From the NCBI RefSeq assembly GCF_001570365.1, contig NZ_BBYK01000062.1, positions 1 to 64,000 of the forward strand: DNA of 64,000 bases. Direction: 5' to 3'. The translations under genes were made by a program, and so were the position numbers. Under the pieces are notes generated by a model. It made no database searches. It was not told where the DNA came from and worked only from the letters and a program-made list of their open reading frames with translations. Shown piece by piece: positions 16,779 through 25,064 of the stretch. The DNA comes from Microtetraspora fusca. Lineage in GTDB: Bacteria > Actinomycetota > Actinomycetes > Streptosporangiales > Streptosporangiaceae. The stretch's first letter is position 1. Every line of letters begins with the position of its first letter.

Positions 16779-17801
16779 CTAGCGCGCCGGCGCGGCGCTG
16801 GCCCTGGCCACGAACTCGGGCGGCACGACGAGCCGCTCGGGGCGGAGGGGCTCGCCCGCCTCGATCTGCCTGAGGAGCACCTCGAGGCTGTGCCGGCCCA
16901 CTGCGGTGAAGTCCTGTCTGATGGTGGTGAGCGGAGGGGTGAAGAACTCGGACTCGGGGATGTCGTCGAAGCCGACGACGCTGATCTGCTCGGGCACCCG
17001 CACGCCTTCTTCGGCGAAGGCCCGCAGCAGCCCGAGGGCCATCTGGTCGTTGGCGGCGAAGACGGCGGTGACGTCGCCGGCCATCGCGGCCAGCCGCTTT
17101 CCGGCCCGGTAACCGGAGCGCGGGCTCCAGTCGCCGTCCAGGGGGTCGGGGATCGGCCGCCCGGCCTCCGCGAGCACGGTCCGCCAGCCCTGGACGCGGC
17201 CTTCCGCCTCCAGCCAGTCGGAGGGGCCGCGGACGTGCGAGACGGTCTCGTGCCCGAGGCCCAGCAGATGCTCGGCGGCCAGCCGCGCCCCCGCGACCTG
17301 GTCCACGCTGACCACCGACACGTCGCCCGCGTGCCCGCCCTCGACCGCCACCACGGGGATGCCCAGCGGCAGGTCGTCGAGCGCGCGGGCGGTCGAGGCC
17401 TGCGGCGCGACGACGACGATGCCGTCCACGCCCTGGTCGGCCAGGTAGTCGATCGCGTCGACCACGCCGGCCCGGTCGATGGTGCGCAGGCTGACGATGC
17501 TGACGAAGTATCCCGCCTCCCGGGCCGCCCGCTCGATGCCGTAGACGGTGCTGGCCGGACCGTAAAGGGTGGTGTCGAAGCTGACCACGCCGAGCGTGCG
17601 GGAGTGCTTGGTGACGAGGGCGCGGGCGACGAGGTTGCGGCGGTAGCCCAGCTCGTCGATCGCCCGCAGGACCCTGGTGCGGGTCTCGGCCCGGACGTTC
17701 GGGTGGTCGTTCAGCACGCGGGAGACCGTCTGGTGCGACACGCCCGCGATCCTGGCCACGTCGGCCATGACGGGCGGGCGGCTCCCGGAGTTCGATCCCA
17801 C
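16779..17801 (-). CDS. LacI-family repressor of the arabinose regulon
   Basis: The 340-residue protein has an N-terminal HTH (MADVARIAGVSHQTVSRVLN), the hinge region GYRRNLVARALVT and a sugar-binding domain (FAANDQMALGLLRAF, SVVGFDDIPESEFFTPPLTT). A longer frame starts at 17876 but would place the operator 17834-17847 inside the gene. GTG 17801 has GAGAGGA upstream and is preferred. Sites of the same sequence are present at its own promoter, at the transporter operon, at araB and at the gene at 18024. It therefore probably autoregulates and represses the whole arabinose set, released by L-arabinose or a derivative. Confidence 0.92.
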   Translation of the reverse strand: MGSNSGSRPPVMADVARIAGVSHQTVSRVLNDHPNVRAETRTRVLRAIDELGYRRNLVARALVTKHSRTLGVVSFDTTLYGPASTVYGIERAAREAGYFVSIVSLRTIDRAGVVDAIDYLADQGVDGIVVVAPQASTARALDDLPLGIPVVAVEGGHAGDVSVVSVDQVAGARLAAEHLLGLGHETVSHVRGPSDWLEAEGRVQGWRTVLAEAGRPIPDPLDGDWSPRSGYRAGKRLAAMAGDVTAVFAANDQMALGLLRAFAEEGVRVPEQISVVGFDDIPESEFFTPPLTTIRQDFTAVGRHSLEVLLRQIEAGEPLRPERLVVPPEFVARASAAPAR

Positions 17802-17833
17802 GTCGGCGTTCCTCTCTTCGGCTTGGGCAAGAC

Positions 17834-17847
17834 TGTGAACGCTAACA
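17834..17847. promoter_or_regulatory. LacI-type operator upstream of the LacI-family gene
   Basis: TGTGAACGCTAACA lies 33 bp upstream of the GTG start of the repressor gene, which fits autoregulation. It is identical to the site at the araB start. Confidence 0.7.
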
Positions 17848-17957
17848 ACACAAGCGTCAAGGGGCTGCCGCGTCACGTTCCGATCACGGCGAAACGCGCC
17901 GGAAACACGCTATTGACGTTCCGATGCCCGGGCTCTTAACTGGTGCGAACTTCCCGT

Positions 17958-18007
17958 TGTTAGCGCTCACTCGCCCGTTTCCCGCTGTTGTTAGCGCTAA
18001 CAACAGC
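17958..18007. promoter_or_regulatory. Tandem LacI-type operators, including a perfect 24-bp palindrome
   Basis: The first site, TGTTAGCGCTCACT (17958-17971), is an inverse copy with one mismatch. The second spans 17984-18007 and is a perfect palindrome whose half is GCTGTTGTTAGC. Centres are about 31 bp apart, three helical turns. They precede the secreted-protein remnant at 18024 by 17-50 bp. Confidence 0.75.
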
Positions 18008-18023
18008 CAGTAGAGGAGCCCCC

Positions 18024-18311
18024 ATGAAACGAAAGGCCTGGTCGCTCGCCTTATCGGCGGTGCTGGGCGCGAGCGTGTTCGCCGGCATCCCGACCACCAC
18101 AGCGGCGGCCGCGGCGGCGACCGACCCGATCCCCGAGGGCGCCGTGGTCGATGAGTTCGACGGCGCGACGCTCACCCCGGGCGGCCAGGCCACGATGGAG
18201 CTCGACCGGGTCCTGTCCGTGGGCGCCCATGAGCTGACCGTCGCCTACGCGGGTGACGCCCGCCAGGCGCCGGCCACCGCCCCCCTCACCCTCGTGGTGC
18301 GGCCGGCCTGA
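18024..18311 (+). pseudogene. Secreted protein remnant (probable arabinan/arabinoside hydrolase with the middle deleted)
   Basis: The 95-codon frame is open with a good RBS (GAGGAG). Residues 1-32 are a clear signal peptide (MKRKAWSLALSAVLG...AAAA). Residues 33-53 (ATDPIPEGAVVDEFDGATLTPG) resemble the mature start of secreted glycoside hydrolases. The rest (SVGAHELTVAYAGDARQAPATA) matches the last strand region of a bacterial Ig-like (Big) domain normally found at the C-terminus of large extracellular enzymes. Ends without a middle suggest a large in-frame deletion. The strong operators upstream place it in the arabinose regulon. The identity of the lost enzyme is inference. Confidence 0.55.
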
Positions 18312-18335
18312 GGTCCGGCGGCCACCCGCAGCGGC

Positions 18336-18353
18336 CCGGGGAGACATCCCCGG
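18336..18353. terminator. Bidirectional terminator hairpin
   Basis: CCGGGGA-GACA-TCCCCGG, a 7-bp stem with a 4-nt loop, lies in the 52-bp gap between the convergent genes ending at 18311 and 18364. Confidence 0.55.
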
Positions 18354-18363
18354 CCGTCGCGCG

Positions 18364-19062
18364 TCATGAGCCCGGGGCCACCGACGCCAGGACCACGGCG
18401 GGAGGGCCCTCGGCGACGAGCCGTCCCTCATCGAGCAGCAGGCAGTGGTCGGCCCGGGCGGCGGCGTCGAGGTCGTGGGTGGCCTGTACCACGGTGACGC
18501 CGGCCGCCACGGCCTCCTCCAGCGCGGCGGCGATGCGCCGCCGCGCGTCGAGGTCGAGCCCGGTGGCCGGCTCGTCGAGCAGGAGCAGGTCGGGCTCCTG
18601 GGCCAGGCCGCGCGCGACCAGCACGCGCTGACGCTGGCCTCCCGACAGGGCGTCCAGCCGCCGCGCGGCCAGGTCGAGGACGCCGAGGCGCGCCATGCAG
18701 CCGTCCACGACCTCCCGGTCCCGCTTCGACAGGCGCCGCCACGGCCCGCGGTGCGCCCACCGCCCCATCGCGACGGTCTCCCGGACCGTGATCGGCAGGC
18801 TGTCGGGGACCGCGCCGCGCTGCGGGACGAAGCCCGGGCGGCGCGCGCTCGCCCGCTCGACCGAGCCGGACGCGGGGGGCAGGACGCCGGCGAGCACGCC
18901 CAGCAGGGTGGACTTCCCCGAGCCGTTCGGTCCGACAAGCGCGGTCATTCGGCGGCGCGGGAACCGGGCGGTCAGCTCGGACAGGACCGTCCTGCGGCCG
19001 TAGCGGGCGGTGAGGCCGCGGACCGCGACCGCCGGCTCCTCCTCGTCACTCAGCTGACGCAT
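18364..19062 (-). CDS. aztA: Zinc ABC transporter ATP-binding protein
   Basis: The 232-residue ABC ATPase has Walker A GPNGSGKSTLLG, Q-loop region PQRGAVPDSLP, signature LSGGQRQRV, Walker B LLLDEPATG and the H-loop ATHDLDAA. Together with the divergent permease, binding protein and AztD-type chaperones it forms an Azt-type zinc importer. The ATG at 19062 follows GGAGGG. It is transcribed away from aztB across a Zur-like box, so both directions are probably repressed when zinc is plentiful. Confidence 0.88.
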   Translation of the reverse strand: MRQLSDEEEPAVAVRGLTARYGRRTVLSELTARFPRRRMTALVGPNGSGKSTLLGVLAGVLPPASGSVERASARRPGFVPQRGAVPDSLPITVRETVAMGRWAHRGPWRRLSKRDREVVDGCMARLGVLDLAARRLDALSGGQRQRVLVARGLAQEPDLLLLDEPATGLDLDARRRIAAALEEAVAAGVTVVQATHDLDAAARADHCLLLDEGRLVAEGPPAVVLASVAPGS

Positions 19063-19078
19063 GGCGAGACCCTCCGTT

Positions 19079-19099
19079 TGAAAATGGTTTCCGTTTTCA
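19079..19099. promoter_or_regulatory. Zur-like box between aztA and aztB
   Basis: TGAAAA (19079-19084) and TTTTCA (19094-19099) are inverted arms around GGTTTCC in an otherwise very GC-rich setting. The element overlaps the expected promoters of both divergent genes. The TGAAAA...TTTTCA arms match zinc-uptake regulator sites of actinobacteria, although their spacing is a little wider than in the usual 15-bp core. Confidence 0.65.
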
Positions 19100-19103
19100 T
19101 TAT

Positions 19104-20033
19104 ATGGTGTTGACCATGTACTGGTTGTTCAGCCCATTCGAGGTGTCCTTCGTACGGCAGGCGCTGTGGGGCGGGATCCTCGTCTCCCTGATCTGCGCCC
19201 TAGCCGGGACCTGGGTCGTCGTGCGGGGCCTGGCCTTCCTGGGTGACGCCATGGCGCACGGCATGCTGCCCGGCGTGGCCCTCGCGTCGGCGCTCGGCGG
19301 CGACGTCCTGCTCGGCGCCGCGCTGAGCGCGGGGGCGATGGCGGCCGGCGTGACGGCGCTCGGCGCGTCATCCGGCCCGTCCGGCTCATCCGGCTCATCG
19401 GGCTCGTCCCGGTTGTCCAGGTTGTCGCACGACACCGGCGTCGGGATCCTCTTCGCCGGAATGCTCGCGCTCGGCGTGATCGTCGTCTCGCACTCACGGT
19501 CGTTCGCGGTGGACCTGACCGGGTTCCTCTTCGGCGACGTCCTCGCGGTCCGTCAGCGCGACCTGCTGTGGCTCGCCACCGCGCTGCTCGTCGCCGCCGC
19601 GGTCGCGGCGCTCGGCCACCGGGCCTTCGTCGCCGTCTCCTTCGACCCGCGCGTCGCGCACACCCTCGGGTTGCGGCCCAGGACCGCGCACGCCGTTCTG
19701 CTCGGGCTCGTCACACTCGCCGTCGTCGCGTCCTTCCACGTCGTCGGCACCCTGCTCGTCTTCGCCCTGCTCGTCGCGCCGCCCGCAGCTGCCGCGCTGT
19801 GGGCCCGGCGCATCCCGACGATCATGGTCGGTGCGGCCCTGATCGGCGTCGGCGCGACCGTCGCCGGGCTGCTCCTGTCGTGGCACCTCGGCACCGCCGC
19901 CGGCGCGACGATCGCCGCCGTCGCCGTCTGCGCTTTCTTCGTGTCGGCGGGCGCGACGCTCACGGCGCGGCCCGTCGGGCTCCTCGGGCGTCGCCGTACC
20001 GGCGCCGCGTCGGAAATGGGGCGGCCGTCATGA
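19104..20033 (+). CDS. aztB: Zinc ABC transporter permease
   Basis: The 309-residue ABC-3 family permease has about eight or nine hydrophobic segments, with the family motif RGLAFLGDAMAHGMLPGVA near residue 40 and LLVFALLVAPPAAAALW in the second half. A Ser/Gly-rich low-complexity insert (about residues 91-112, GSSGSSGSSRLSRLS) separates the early helices; it is encoded by a TCCGGCTCATC-like microsatellite and may be variable in length. ATG 19116 is an alternative start giving MYWLFSPFE. The stop overlaps the aztD ATG. Confidence 0.88.
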   Translation: MVLTMYWLFSPFEVSFVRQALWGGILVSLICALAGTWVVVRGLAFLGDAMAHGMLPGVALASALGGDVLLGAALSAGAMAAGVTALGASSGPSGSSGSSGSSRLSRLSHDTGVGILFAGMLALGVIVVSHSRSFAVDLTGFLFGDVLAVRQRDLLWLATALLVAAAVAALGHRAFVAVSFDPRVAHTLGLRPRTAHAVLLGLVTLAVVASFHVVGTLLVFALLVAPPAAAALWARRIPTIMVGAALIGVGATVAGLLLSWHLGTAAGATIAAVAVCAFFVSAGATLTARPVGLLGRRRTGAASEMGRPS

Positions 20034-21286
20034 CCCGGAACCCGGCGGCGCGTGCGGCACTCGCCGTCCTCTCCGCCGCCACGCTGCTGGCCGGGTGCGC
20101 CCGGACCGGCACGGACGAGACCGGCCACGAGGTCGCCGCGCGGAAGCCGGCCGCGCTCCCCCACGGGTACGTCGAGGGCGCGGAGGAGTTGGCGGAGCCG
20201 CACCCCCGGCTCGTGATCGCCGACGGCGGCACCGGAACGGCGCACCTCCTCGACCTCGTGAGCGGCGACCTGACCGCCGTGGGCGCCGCCGGAGGCGGCG
20301 GGGTGATCGGGGGCGTGGGCGGTGACGGCCGGTTCGCGTACCTGAGCACGCGGAACGGCACGGCGACGCGCGTCATCGACGGCGGGACGTGGACCGTGGA
20401 CCACGGCGACCACTCCCACTCCTACCGGGGCGAGGCGCGCGACGTCGGGGCGCTGACGGGAGCGGATCCGCAGCGCGTCCTCGGCGACGTCGGCGTCACC
20501 GTGGTGTCCTTCTCCGACGGCACCGCGAAGGTCCTCGACCGCGCCGCGCTGGAGAAGGGCGACCTCGTCGAGACCGCCCTCATCGACACCGGAGGGCACG
20601 GCACCGTCGTGCCGTACGGCGAACACCTGCTGGTGGCGGGCGACGGCCCCGCCGGAAAGGACACGGGCGGCGTGGATGTGCGCACCCGGGACGGCCGTCC
20701 GGCCGACCGGATCGGGACGCCCTGCCCGGAACCGCACGGCGCGGCCTTGACGCGCCGCGGCGCGGTGATCGGATGCGCCGACGGCGCCCTGCTCGTCACC
20801 GTGAAAGGCGGCGAGTTCACCGGTGAGAAGATCCGCTATCCGGGGAAGCCGCCGAAGGGCGACCGCGCGCTGGAGTTCCATCACCGTCCGGGCAGCACGA
20901 CGCTGGCCGCACGGGCCGGTGACGCGGGCATCTGGGTGCTTGACGTCGCCGCCAGGAAGTGGCGCCTCCTGAAAACCGGACCCGCGGTGGCCGTGACGGC
21001 CACCGGCGACGACGCCCCGGTCCTCTCGCTGACCGCCGACGGCGTGCTGCACGCCTACGACACCGCCTCGGGCGACGAGACCGCGACGACCGAACTCCTC
21101 GCCGCGCCTCTGCCCCGGAGCGGCGCGGCGCCGGTGCCCGCCATCCAGGCGGACCGCTCCCGCGCCTACGTCAGTGACCCGGCCGGGAAGGCGGTCCACG
21201 AGATCGACTACAACGACGACCTACGGCGGGCCCGCACGTTCGAGCTCGGGTTCCCGCCCGCCGCCATGGTGGAGACAGGGCGGTGA
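20030..21286 (+). CDS. aztD: AztD-type zinc metallochaperone, first copy
   Basis: The 418-residue lipoprotein has a lipobox LAGC (Cys about residue 23) and a beta-propeller-like body built of repeated LVIADGGTGTAHLLDL / ISTRNG-type strands. The His-rich loop VDHGDHSHSYRGEA (about residues 124-137) is a likely zinc site. In Paracoccus, AztD hands zinc to the binding protein AztC. The gene overlaps both neighbours (ATGA with aztB, GTGA with aztC). A second, more diverged copy lies at 22542. Confidence 0.85.
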   Translation: MTRNPAARAALAVLSAATLLAGCARTGTDETGHEVAARKPAALPHGYVEGAEELAEPHPRLVIADGGTGTAHLLDLVSGDLTAVGAAGGGGVIGGVGGDGRFAYLSTRNGTATRVIDGGTWTVDHGDHSHSYRGEARDVGALTGADPQRVLGDVGVTVVSFSDGTAKVLDRAALEKGDLVETALIDTGGHGTVVPYGEHLLVAGDGPAGKDTGGVDVRTRDGRPADRIGTPCPEPHGAALTRRGAVIGCADGALLVTVKGGEFTGEKIRYPGKPPKGDRALEFHHRPGSTTLAARAGDAGIWVLDVAARKWRLLKTGPAVAVTATGDDAPVLSLTADGVLHAYDTASGDETATTELLAAPLPRSGAAPVPAIQADRSRAYVSDPAGKAVHEIDYNDDLRRARTFELGFPPAAMVETGR

Positions 21287-22326
21287 CGGCGATGACGGCT
21301 CGACTCCGAGGCGGGCCGCGGCGCACCGTCTCCGCCGCCCGGACGCTCGTCCGCGCCACGGCTCTCCGCCTGGCGGTCCTCGTCATGGCGACCGTCCTCG
21401 GGGCGTCGGTCGCCCTCGCCGGGTGCGCCGGCACCGGCGGGCGGCGCCCGGCCGTGGTCGTCACCACGAACATCCTCGGAGACGTCACCCGCCGTGTCGT
21501 CGGCGACGAGGCCGACGTGACCGTGCTGATGAAGCCGGACGCCGACCCGCACTCGTTCGCGATCTCCGCGCAGGAGGCGGCCGCGATCGAGCGGGCCGCC
21601 CTGGTCGTCTACAACGGCCTCGGCCTGGAGGAGGGCGTCCTGCGCAACGTGGAGGCGGCGAAGGACGCGGGGGTCGCGACCCTCGCCGTCGGCGAGGGGG
21701 TGGACCCGATCCGCTACACCACCGATCACGGCGGCGGCCCGGACGGCGCGGCTCCCGGCGGGACCGGGAACGATCTGGCCGGGCGCCCCGACCCCCACTT
21801 CTGGACGGATCCACACCGCATGGCCAGGGCCGTGGATCTGATCGCCGAACGGGTCGTCGACGAGGTGGACGGCGTCGACGCGGCGGCGGTCCGGGCGAAC
21901 GCGGCGCGCTACCGCGCCGAGATCGAGGCGCTGGACGCATGGATGGAGACGCGGTTCGCGGCCATCCCGCCCGCCCGGCGCAACCTGGTGACCAACCACC
22001 ACGTCTTCGGCTACCTCGCCCAGCGGTACGGCTTCACCGTCGTCGGCGCGGTGATCCCCAGCGGGACGACGCTCGCGTCGCCCAGCGCGTCCGACCTGAA
22101 GTCGCTCGCCGACGCCGTACGCGCCGCCGGGGTGCCGGCGATCTTCGCGGACTCCTCACAGCCGGACCGGCTGGCCCAGGTCATGGCCGCGGAGGCCGGG
22201 GTGGAGGTCAGGGTCGTCTCCCTTTTCACCGAGTCCCTGAGCACGGCGCGGACGGGAGCCTCCACCTACGTGGAGATGATGCGCTCCAACACCGAGGCCA
22301 TGGTCGGCGGACTGGGCGAGGGATGA
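21283..22326 (+). CDS. aztC: Zinc-binding lipoprotein of the Azt importer
   Basis: The 347-residue cluster 9 (ZnuA-type) binding protein has a long basic N-region, hydrophobic signal and lipobox LAGC (about residue 48). Probable zinc ligands are His in KPDADPHSFAI, His in RPDPHFWTDP, His in TNHHVFGYLA and Asp in IFADSSQPDR. It delivers zinc to AztB. GTG 21283 overlaps the aztD stop, and an internal ATG four codons later is possible. Confidence 0.88.
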   Translation: MTAMTARLRGGPRRTVSAARTLVRATALRLAVLVMATVLGASVALAGCAGTGGRRPAVVVTTNILGDVTRRVVGDEADVTVLMKPDADPHSFAISAQEAAAIERAALVVYNGLGLEEGVLRNVEAAKDAGVATLAVGEGVDPIRYTTDHGGGPDGAAPGGTGNDLAGRPDPHFWTDPHRMARAVDLIAERVVDEVDGVDAAAVRANAARYRAEIEALDAWMETRFAAIPPARRNLVTNHHVFGYLAQRYGFTVVGAVIPSGTTLASPSASDLKSLADAVRAAGVPAIFADSSQPDRLAQVMAAEAGVEVRVVSLFTESLSTARTGASTYVEMMRSNTEAMVGGLGEG

Positions 22327-22482
22327 CGCGGCCTCCCGGTTCCCCGCGCGCCCCGCTCCCGCTTCCCGGAGTACGCCCCTCCCCCGAGGGCCGCTCCGCC
22401 CATCCCCCCGTTCCCCATGACCGGCTCCCCGCGCCATGCCCTGGCGCGGCTCCATTCCGGAATCACCGAACCGACCGGACAC

Positions 22483-22526
22483 ACAGAACAGTCCGGACGC
22501 ACAGAACAGTCCGGACGCACAGAAAG
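22483..22526. repeat. 18-bp tandem repeat upstream of the second aztD
   Basis: ACAGAACAGTCCGGACGC occurs twice (22483-22500, 22501-22518), with a partial third copy, directly before the RBS region (AGAAAGAAAGG) of the next gene. It may be a minisatellite in the leader. Confidence 0.7.
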
Positions 22527-22541
22527 AAAGGTGCATCACAC

Positions 22542-23750
22542 ATGAACGCCTGGCCGCGCACCCGAGTCGCGGCGCTCCCCGCACTGCTCGTCACGGGACT
22601 CACCCTCGGCGCCTGTGCGACCCAGCCGGACGCGCCCGAGCCCGCCGGAGCGGTGTCCGCCCCCGCCACGCCGGCCGCGCCCGCGCGAGCGGCGGGCCCC
22701 GTGACGGATCCTCTCGTCGCCACCTACGACGGCGGGCTGTACGTCATCGACGGCAAGACCCTCCAGGTCGCTGCCGACATCCCGCTCCCGGGCTTCAACC
22801 GGGTCAACCCGGCGGGGGACGACCGGCACGTCCTGGTTTCCACCTCGACCGGGTTCCGGGTGCTCGACGCGCTCTCCCCGGAGCTGAAGAACGACGAGTT
22901 CGCCGCGCCCAAGCCCGGTCACGTCGTACGGCACGCCGGCAAGACGGTGCTGTTCTCCGACGGGACCGGCGTGGTCACCGTGTTCGACCCGAAGGACCTC
23001 GCCTCCGGCGGCCTGCCGAAGGGTGAGACCTACACCTCGGCCGCGCCGCACCACGGCGTGGCGATCGAGCTGGCGGGCGGCGAGCTCGTGACGACGCTCG
23101 GCACCGAGGAGAAGCGGGTTGGCGCGCTGGTCCTGGACCGGGAGCGCAAGGAGATCGCCCGCAGCGAGAGGTGCCCCGGCGTCCACGGCGAGGCCGCCGC
23201 GAAGGACGAGGCCGTCGTGATCGGCTGCGAGGACGGCGCGCTGCTGTACAACGGCGGGAAGATCCGCAAGATCAGCAGCCCCGACCCGTACGGACGGATC
23301 GGCAACCAGTCCGGTTCGGAGGCGTCGGCGATCGTGCTCGGCGACTACAAGACGGACCCCGAGGCCGAGCTCGAACGCCCCGAGCGGGTCTCGCTCATCG
23401 ACACGGAGTCCGGCTCGCTGCGGTTGGTGGACCTCGGCACGAGCTACACCTTCCGCTCCCTCGGCCGCGGCCCGCACGGCGAGGGCCTGGTGCTCGGCAC
23501 CGACGGCCGGCTCCACGTGCTCGACCCCGAGAAGGGCGAGGTCGTGGACCGCGTCGAGATCATGGGCGAGTGGCGGGAGCCGCTTGAGTGGCAGCAGCCC
23601 CGCCCGGCCCTGTTCGTGCGCGGCGGCACGGCGTACGTGACCGACCCGGCGAAGCGGGAGCTGCACGCGATCGACATCGAGTCGCGGAAGAAGCTGGGAA
23701 CCGTGGCGCTGCCCGCGTCGCCCAACGAACTCAGCGGGGTCGTCGGCTGA
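22542..23750 (+). CDS. AztD-like zinc metallochaperone, second copy
   Basis: The 402-residue lipoprotein has lipobox LGAC (about residue 25) and an Ala/Pro-rich linker, then a propeller-like body (ATYDGGLYVIDGKTLQV, TVFDPKDLASGGLP, HHGVAIELAGGELVTTLG). It is clearly related to the protein at 20030 in repeat pattern and end (AYVTDPAKRELHAIDI versus AYVSDPAGKAVHEIDY). It lacks the HGDHSHS loop, so metal binding must differ. It follows aztC after 215 bp and ends at a strong hairpin. Confidence 0.75.
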   Translation: MNAWPRTRVAALPALLVTGLTLGACATQPDAPEPAGAVSAPATPAAPARAAGPVTDPLVATYDGGLYVIDGKTLQVAADIPLPGFNRVNPAGDDRHVLVSTSTGFRVLDALSPELKNDEFAAPKPGHVVRHAGKTVLFSDGTGVVTVFDPKDLASGGLPKGETYTSAAPHHGVAIELAGGELVTTLGTEEKRVGALVLDRERKEIARSERCPGVHGEAAAKDEAVVIGCEDGALLYNGGKIRKISSPDPYGRIGNQSGSEASAIVLGDYKTDPEAELERPERVSLIDTESGSLRLVDLGTSYTFRSLGRGPHGEGLVLGTDGRLHVLDPEKGEVVDRVEIMGEWREPLEWQQPRPALFVRGGTAYVTDPAKRELHAIDIESRKKLGTVALPASPNELSGVVG

Positions 23751-23778
23751 TCCGGCGTCCGGAACGACGGCGATGACA

Positions 23779-23808
23779 CCGGCCGTGGGCGGCGTGGCCC
23801 ACGGCCGG
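23779..23808 (+). terminator. Strong terminator hairpin after the azt genes
   Basis: A perfect 12-bp stem (CCGGCCGTGGGC with its complement) has a 6-nt loop and sits 29 bp after the second aztD stop. No T tract follows. Confidence 0.7.
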
Positions 23809-23977
23809 GCACGTGCTCCAGACGTGCGGCATGCATCGCGCGCGTCGTGGCGCGTCCCAGGGGCGGCGAGCGTCTCTCACACCACCTGACCCGCCCCTTC
23901 GGGGCACCCGTTTCCCGGCCGGCATTCGTCCGCTTGGTCCGGGAAATCCGGTTGACCTCGTCAATAGGGTCGCTCTC

Positions 23978-24895
23978 GTGCTTCCCGTAGCTGAGACCGA
24001 AGAACAATACGACGCGATCGATGCGGCGGACCTGCGCGCAGGGGTGCTGGCGCTCTGTGAACACCTCGGGCTGACGGGCGACGTCGTCGCCTTCGACGAG
24101 GGCTCCCTGCCTGTCTACGCCATCGGCGACGATCTGGTCGTGAAGCTCTACCCGCCGCTCCACCTGAAGGAGCTGTACGTCGAGCGGGACGTGTTGCACG
24201 CGTTGGAGGGCCGCCTGTCGATCCCCACCCCGGGAGTCAAGGACGCGGGTGAGTTCCACGGCTGGGGCTACATCTTCATGGAGCGGCTGCACGGCGAGGA
24301 CCTCAAGCGGGCGTGGCCGAAGATCCCGCGGCACGAGCGCGAGCGCCTCGCCGTACAGCTCGGGACGGCTCTCGCGGAGCTGCATGCCGTCACCCCGCCG
24401 GAGGTGCTCGGCCCGGCGGACTGGGCCGCCTTCTGCGCCGGGCGCGCCGCGGCCACGGCCGGGGAGAACCGGAGCCGCGGCCTGGACGAGGCGTGGCTGG
24501 CCCAGGTCCCGGGCTTCCTGGCCTCGATCGACCTCGAGCCGGACGAGACCGTCCTGTTGCACACCGAGTTCATGCACGTTCACGTGCTGGTCCATGAGGA
24601 GGCGGGCGCCTGGAGGCTGTCCGGCGTGTTCGACTTCGAGCCCGCGATGCGCGGCGCTCGCGAGTACGACCTGGTCGCCGTGGGGATCTTCCTCACCCGG
24701 GGCGACCGGTCGCTGATGCGCGCTTTCCTCGACGGCTACGGCTATCCCGAGGAGCGACGGGCGGCGCTCCCCCGCACGGTCATGGCCTACGCCCTGCTGC
24801 ACGTGTACTCACACCTGTCGTGGTACCTCCGGGAGGTCCCCGCTCCCGGCGCCGTCACCTTCGATGAGCTGGCCGACCGCTGGTTCGGCGTATAG
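23978..24895 (+). CDS. Aminoglycoside phosphotransferase-like kinase with unusual catalytic loop
   Basis: The protein is about 305 residues from GTG 23978 (VLPVAETEEQYDAID); an upstream ATG at 23813 would add low-quality sequence. The APH fold is visible: ATP-binding VVKLYPPLHLKELYVERDV with its Lys/Glu pair, a middle GYIFMERLHGEDL, then the catalytic region LLHTEFMHVHVLV and FDFEPAMRGAREYDL. The usual HxDxxxxN becomes HTEFMHVH, so the catalytic Asp is Glu and the Asn is His. The metal-binding DFE is kept. It may be a kinase with another substrate or a weakened one. Function as a resistance enzyme is not shown. Confidence 0.7.
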   Translation: MLPVAETEEQYDAIDAADLRAGVLALCEHLGLTGDVVAFDEGSLPVYAIGDDLVVKLYPPLHLKELYVERDVLHALEGRLSIPTPGVKDAGEFHGWGYIFMERLHGEDLKRAWPKIPRHERERLAVQLGTALAELHAVTPPEVLGPADWAAFCAGRAAATAGENRSRGLDEAWLAQVPGFLASIDLEPDETVLLHTEFMHVHVLVHEEAGAWRLSGVFDFEPAMRGAREYDLVAVGIFLTRGDRSLMRAFLDGYGYPEERRAALPRTVMAYALLHVYSHLSWYLREVPAPGAVTFDELADRWFGV

Positions 24896-25033
24896 GAAAG
24901 CCGAGCCCGCCCGGGTGCTCGGGTCTGTGAATCGACCGCGATGCGGCGCCGGCGGCGGTCCGCGCGGTCGATCAGACGCGTGGAGGCGCTCGGCCACTCG
25001 CGAAGACGCGGGTGAGAGCAGGTAGGGGCCCGG

Positions 25034-25052
25034 ACCTCGTGGAGAGGTCCAG
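25034..25052. terminator. Terminator hairpin between convergent genes
   Basis: GGACCTC-GTGGA-GAGGTCC, a 7-bp stem, lies between the kinase gene (ends 24895) and the secreted protein gene (ends 25065), just past the latter's stop on the minus strand. Confidence 0.55.
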
Positions 25053-25064
25053 ACCCCGGACGAC

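Noticed and set aside
17802-17876. Extended LacI start at 17876
   Set aside because: It would place the operator 17834-17847 and promoter inside the gene, and the added residues precede the usual LacI N-terminus.
23813-23977. N-terminal 55 residues of the APH-like kinase from ATG 23813
   Set aside because: The segment is Arg/Pro-rich and unlike kinase N-termini. It begins just after the terminator hairpin, where transcription should not yet have started.
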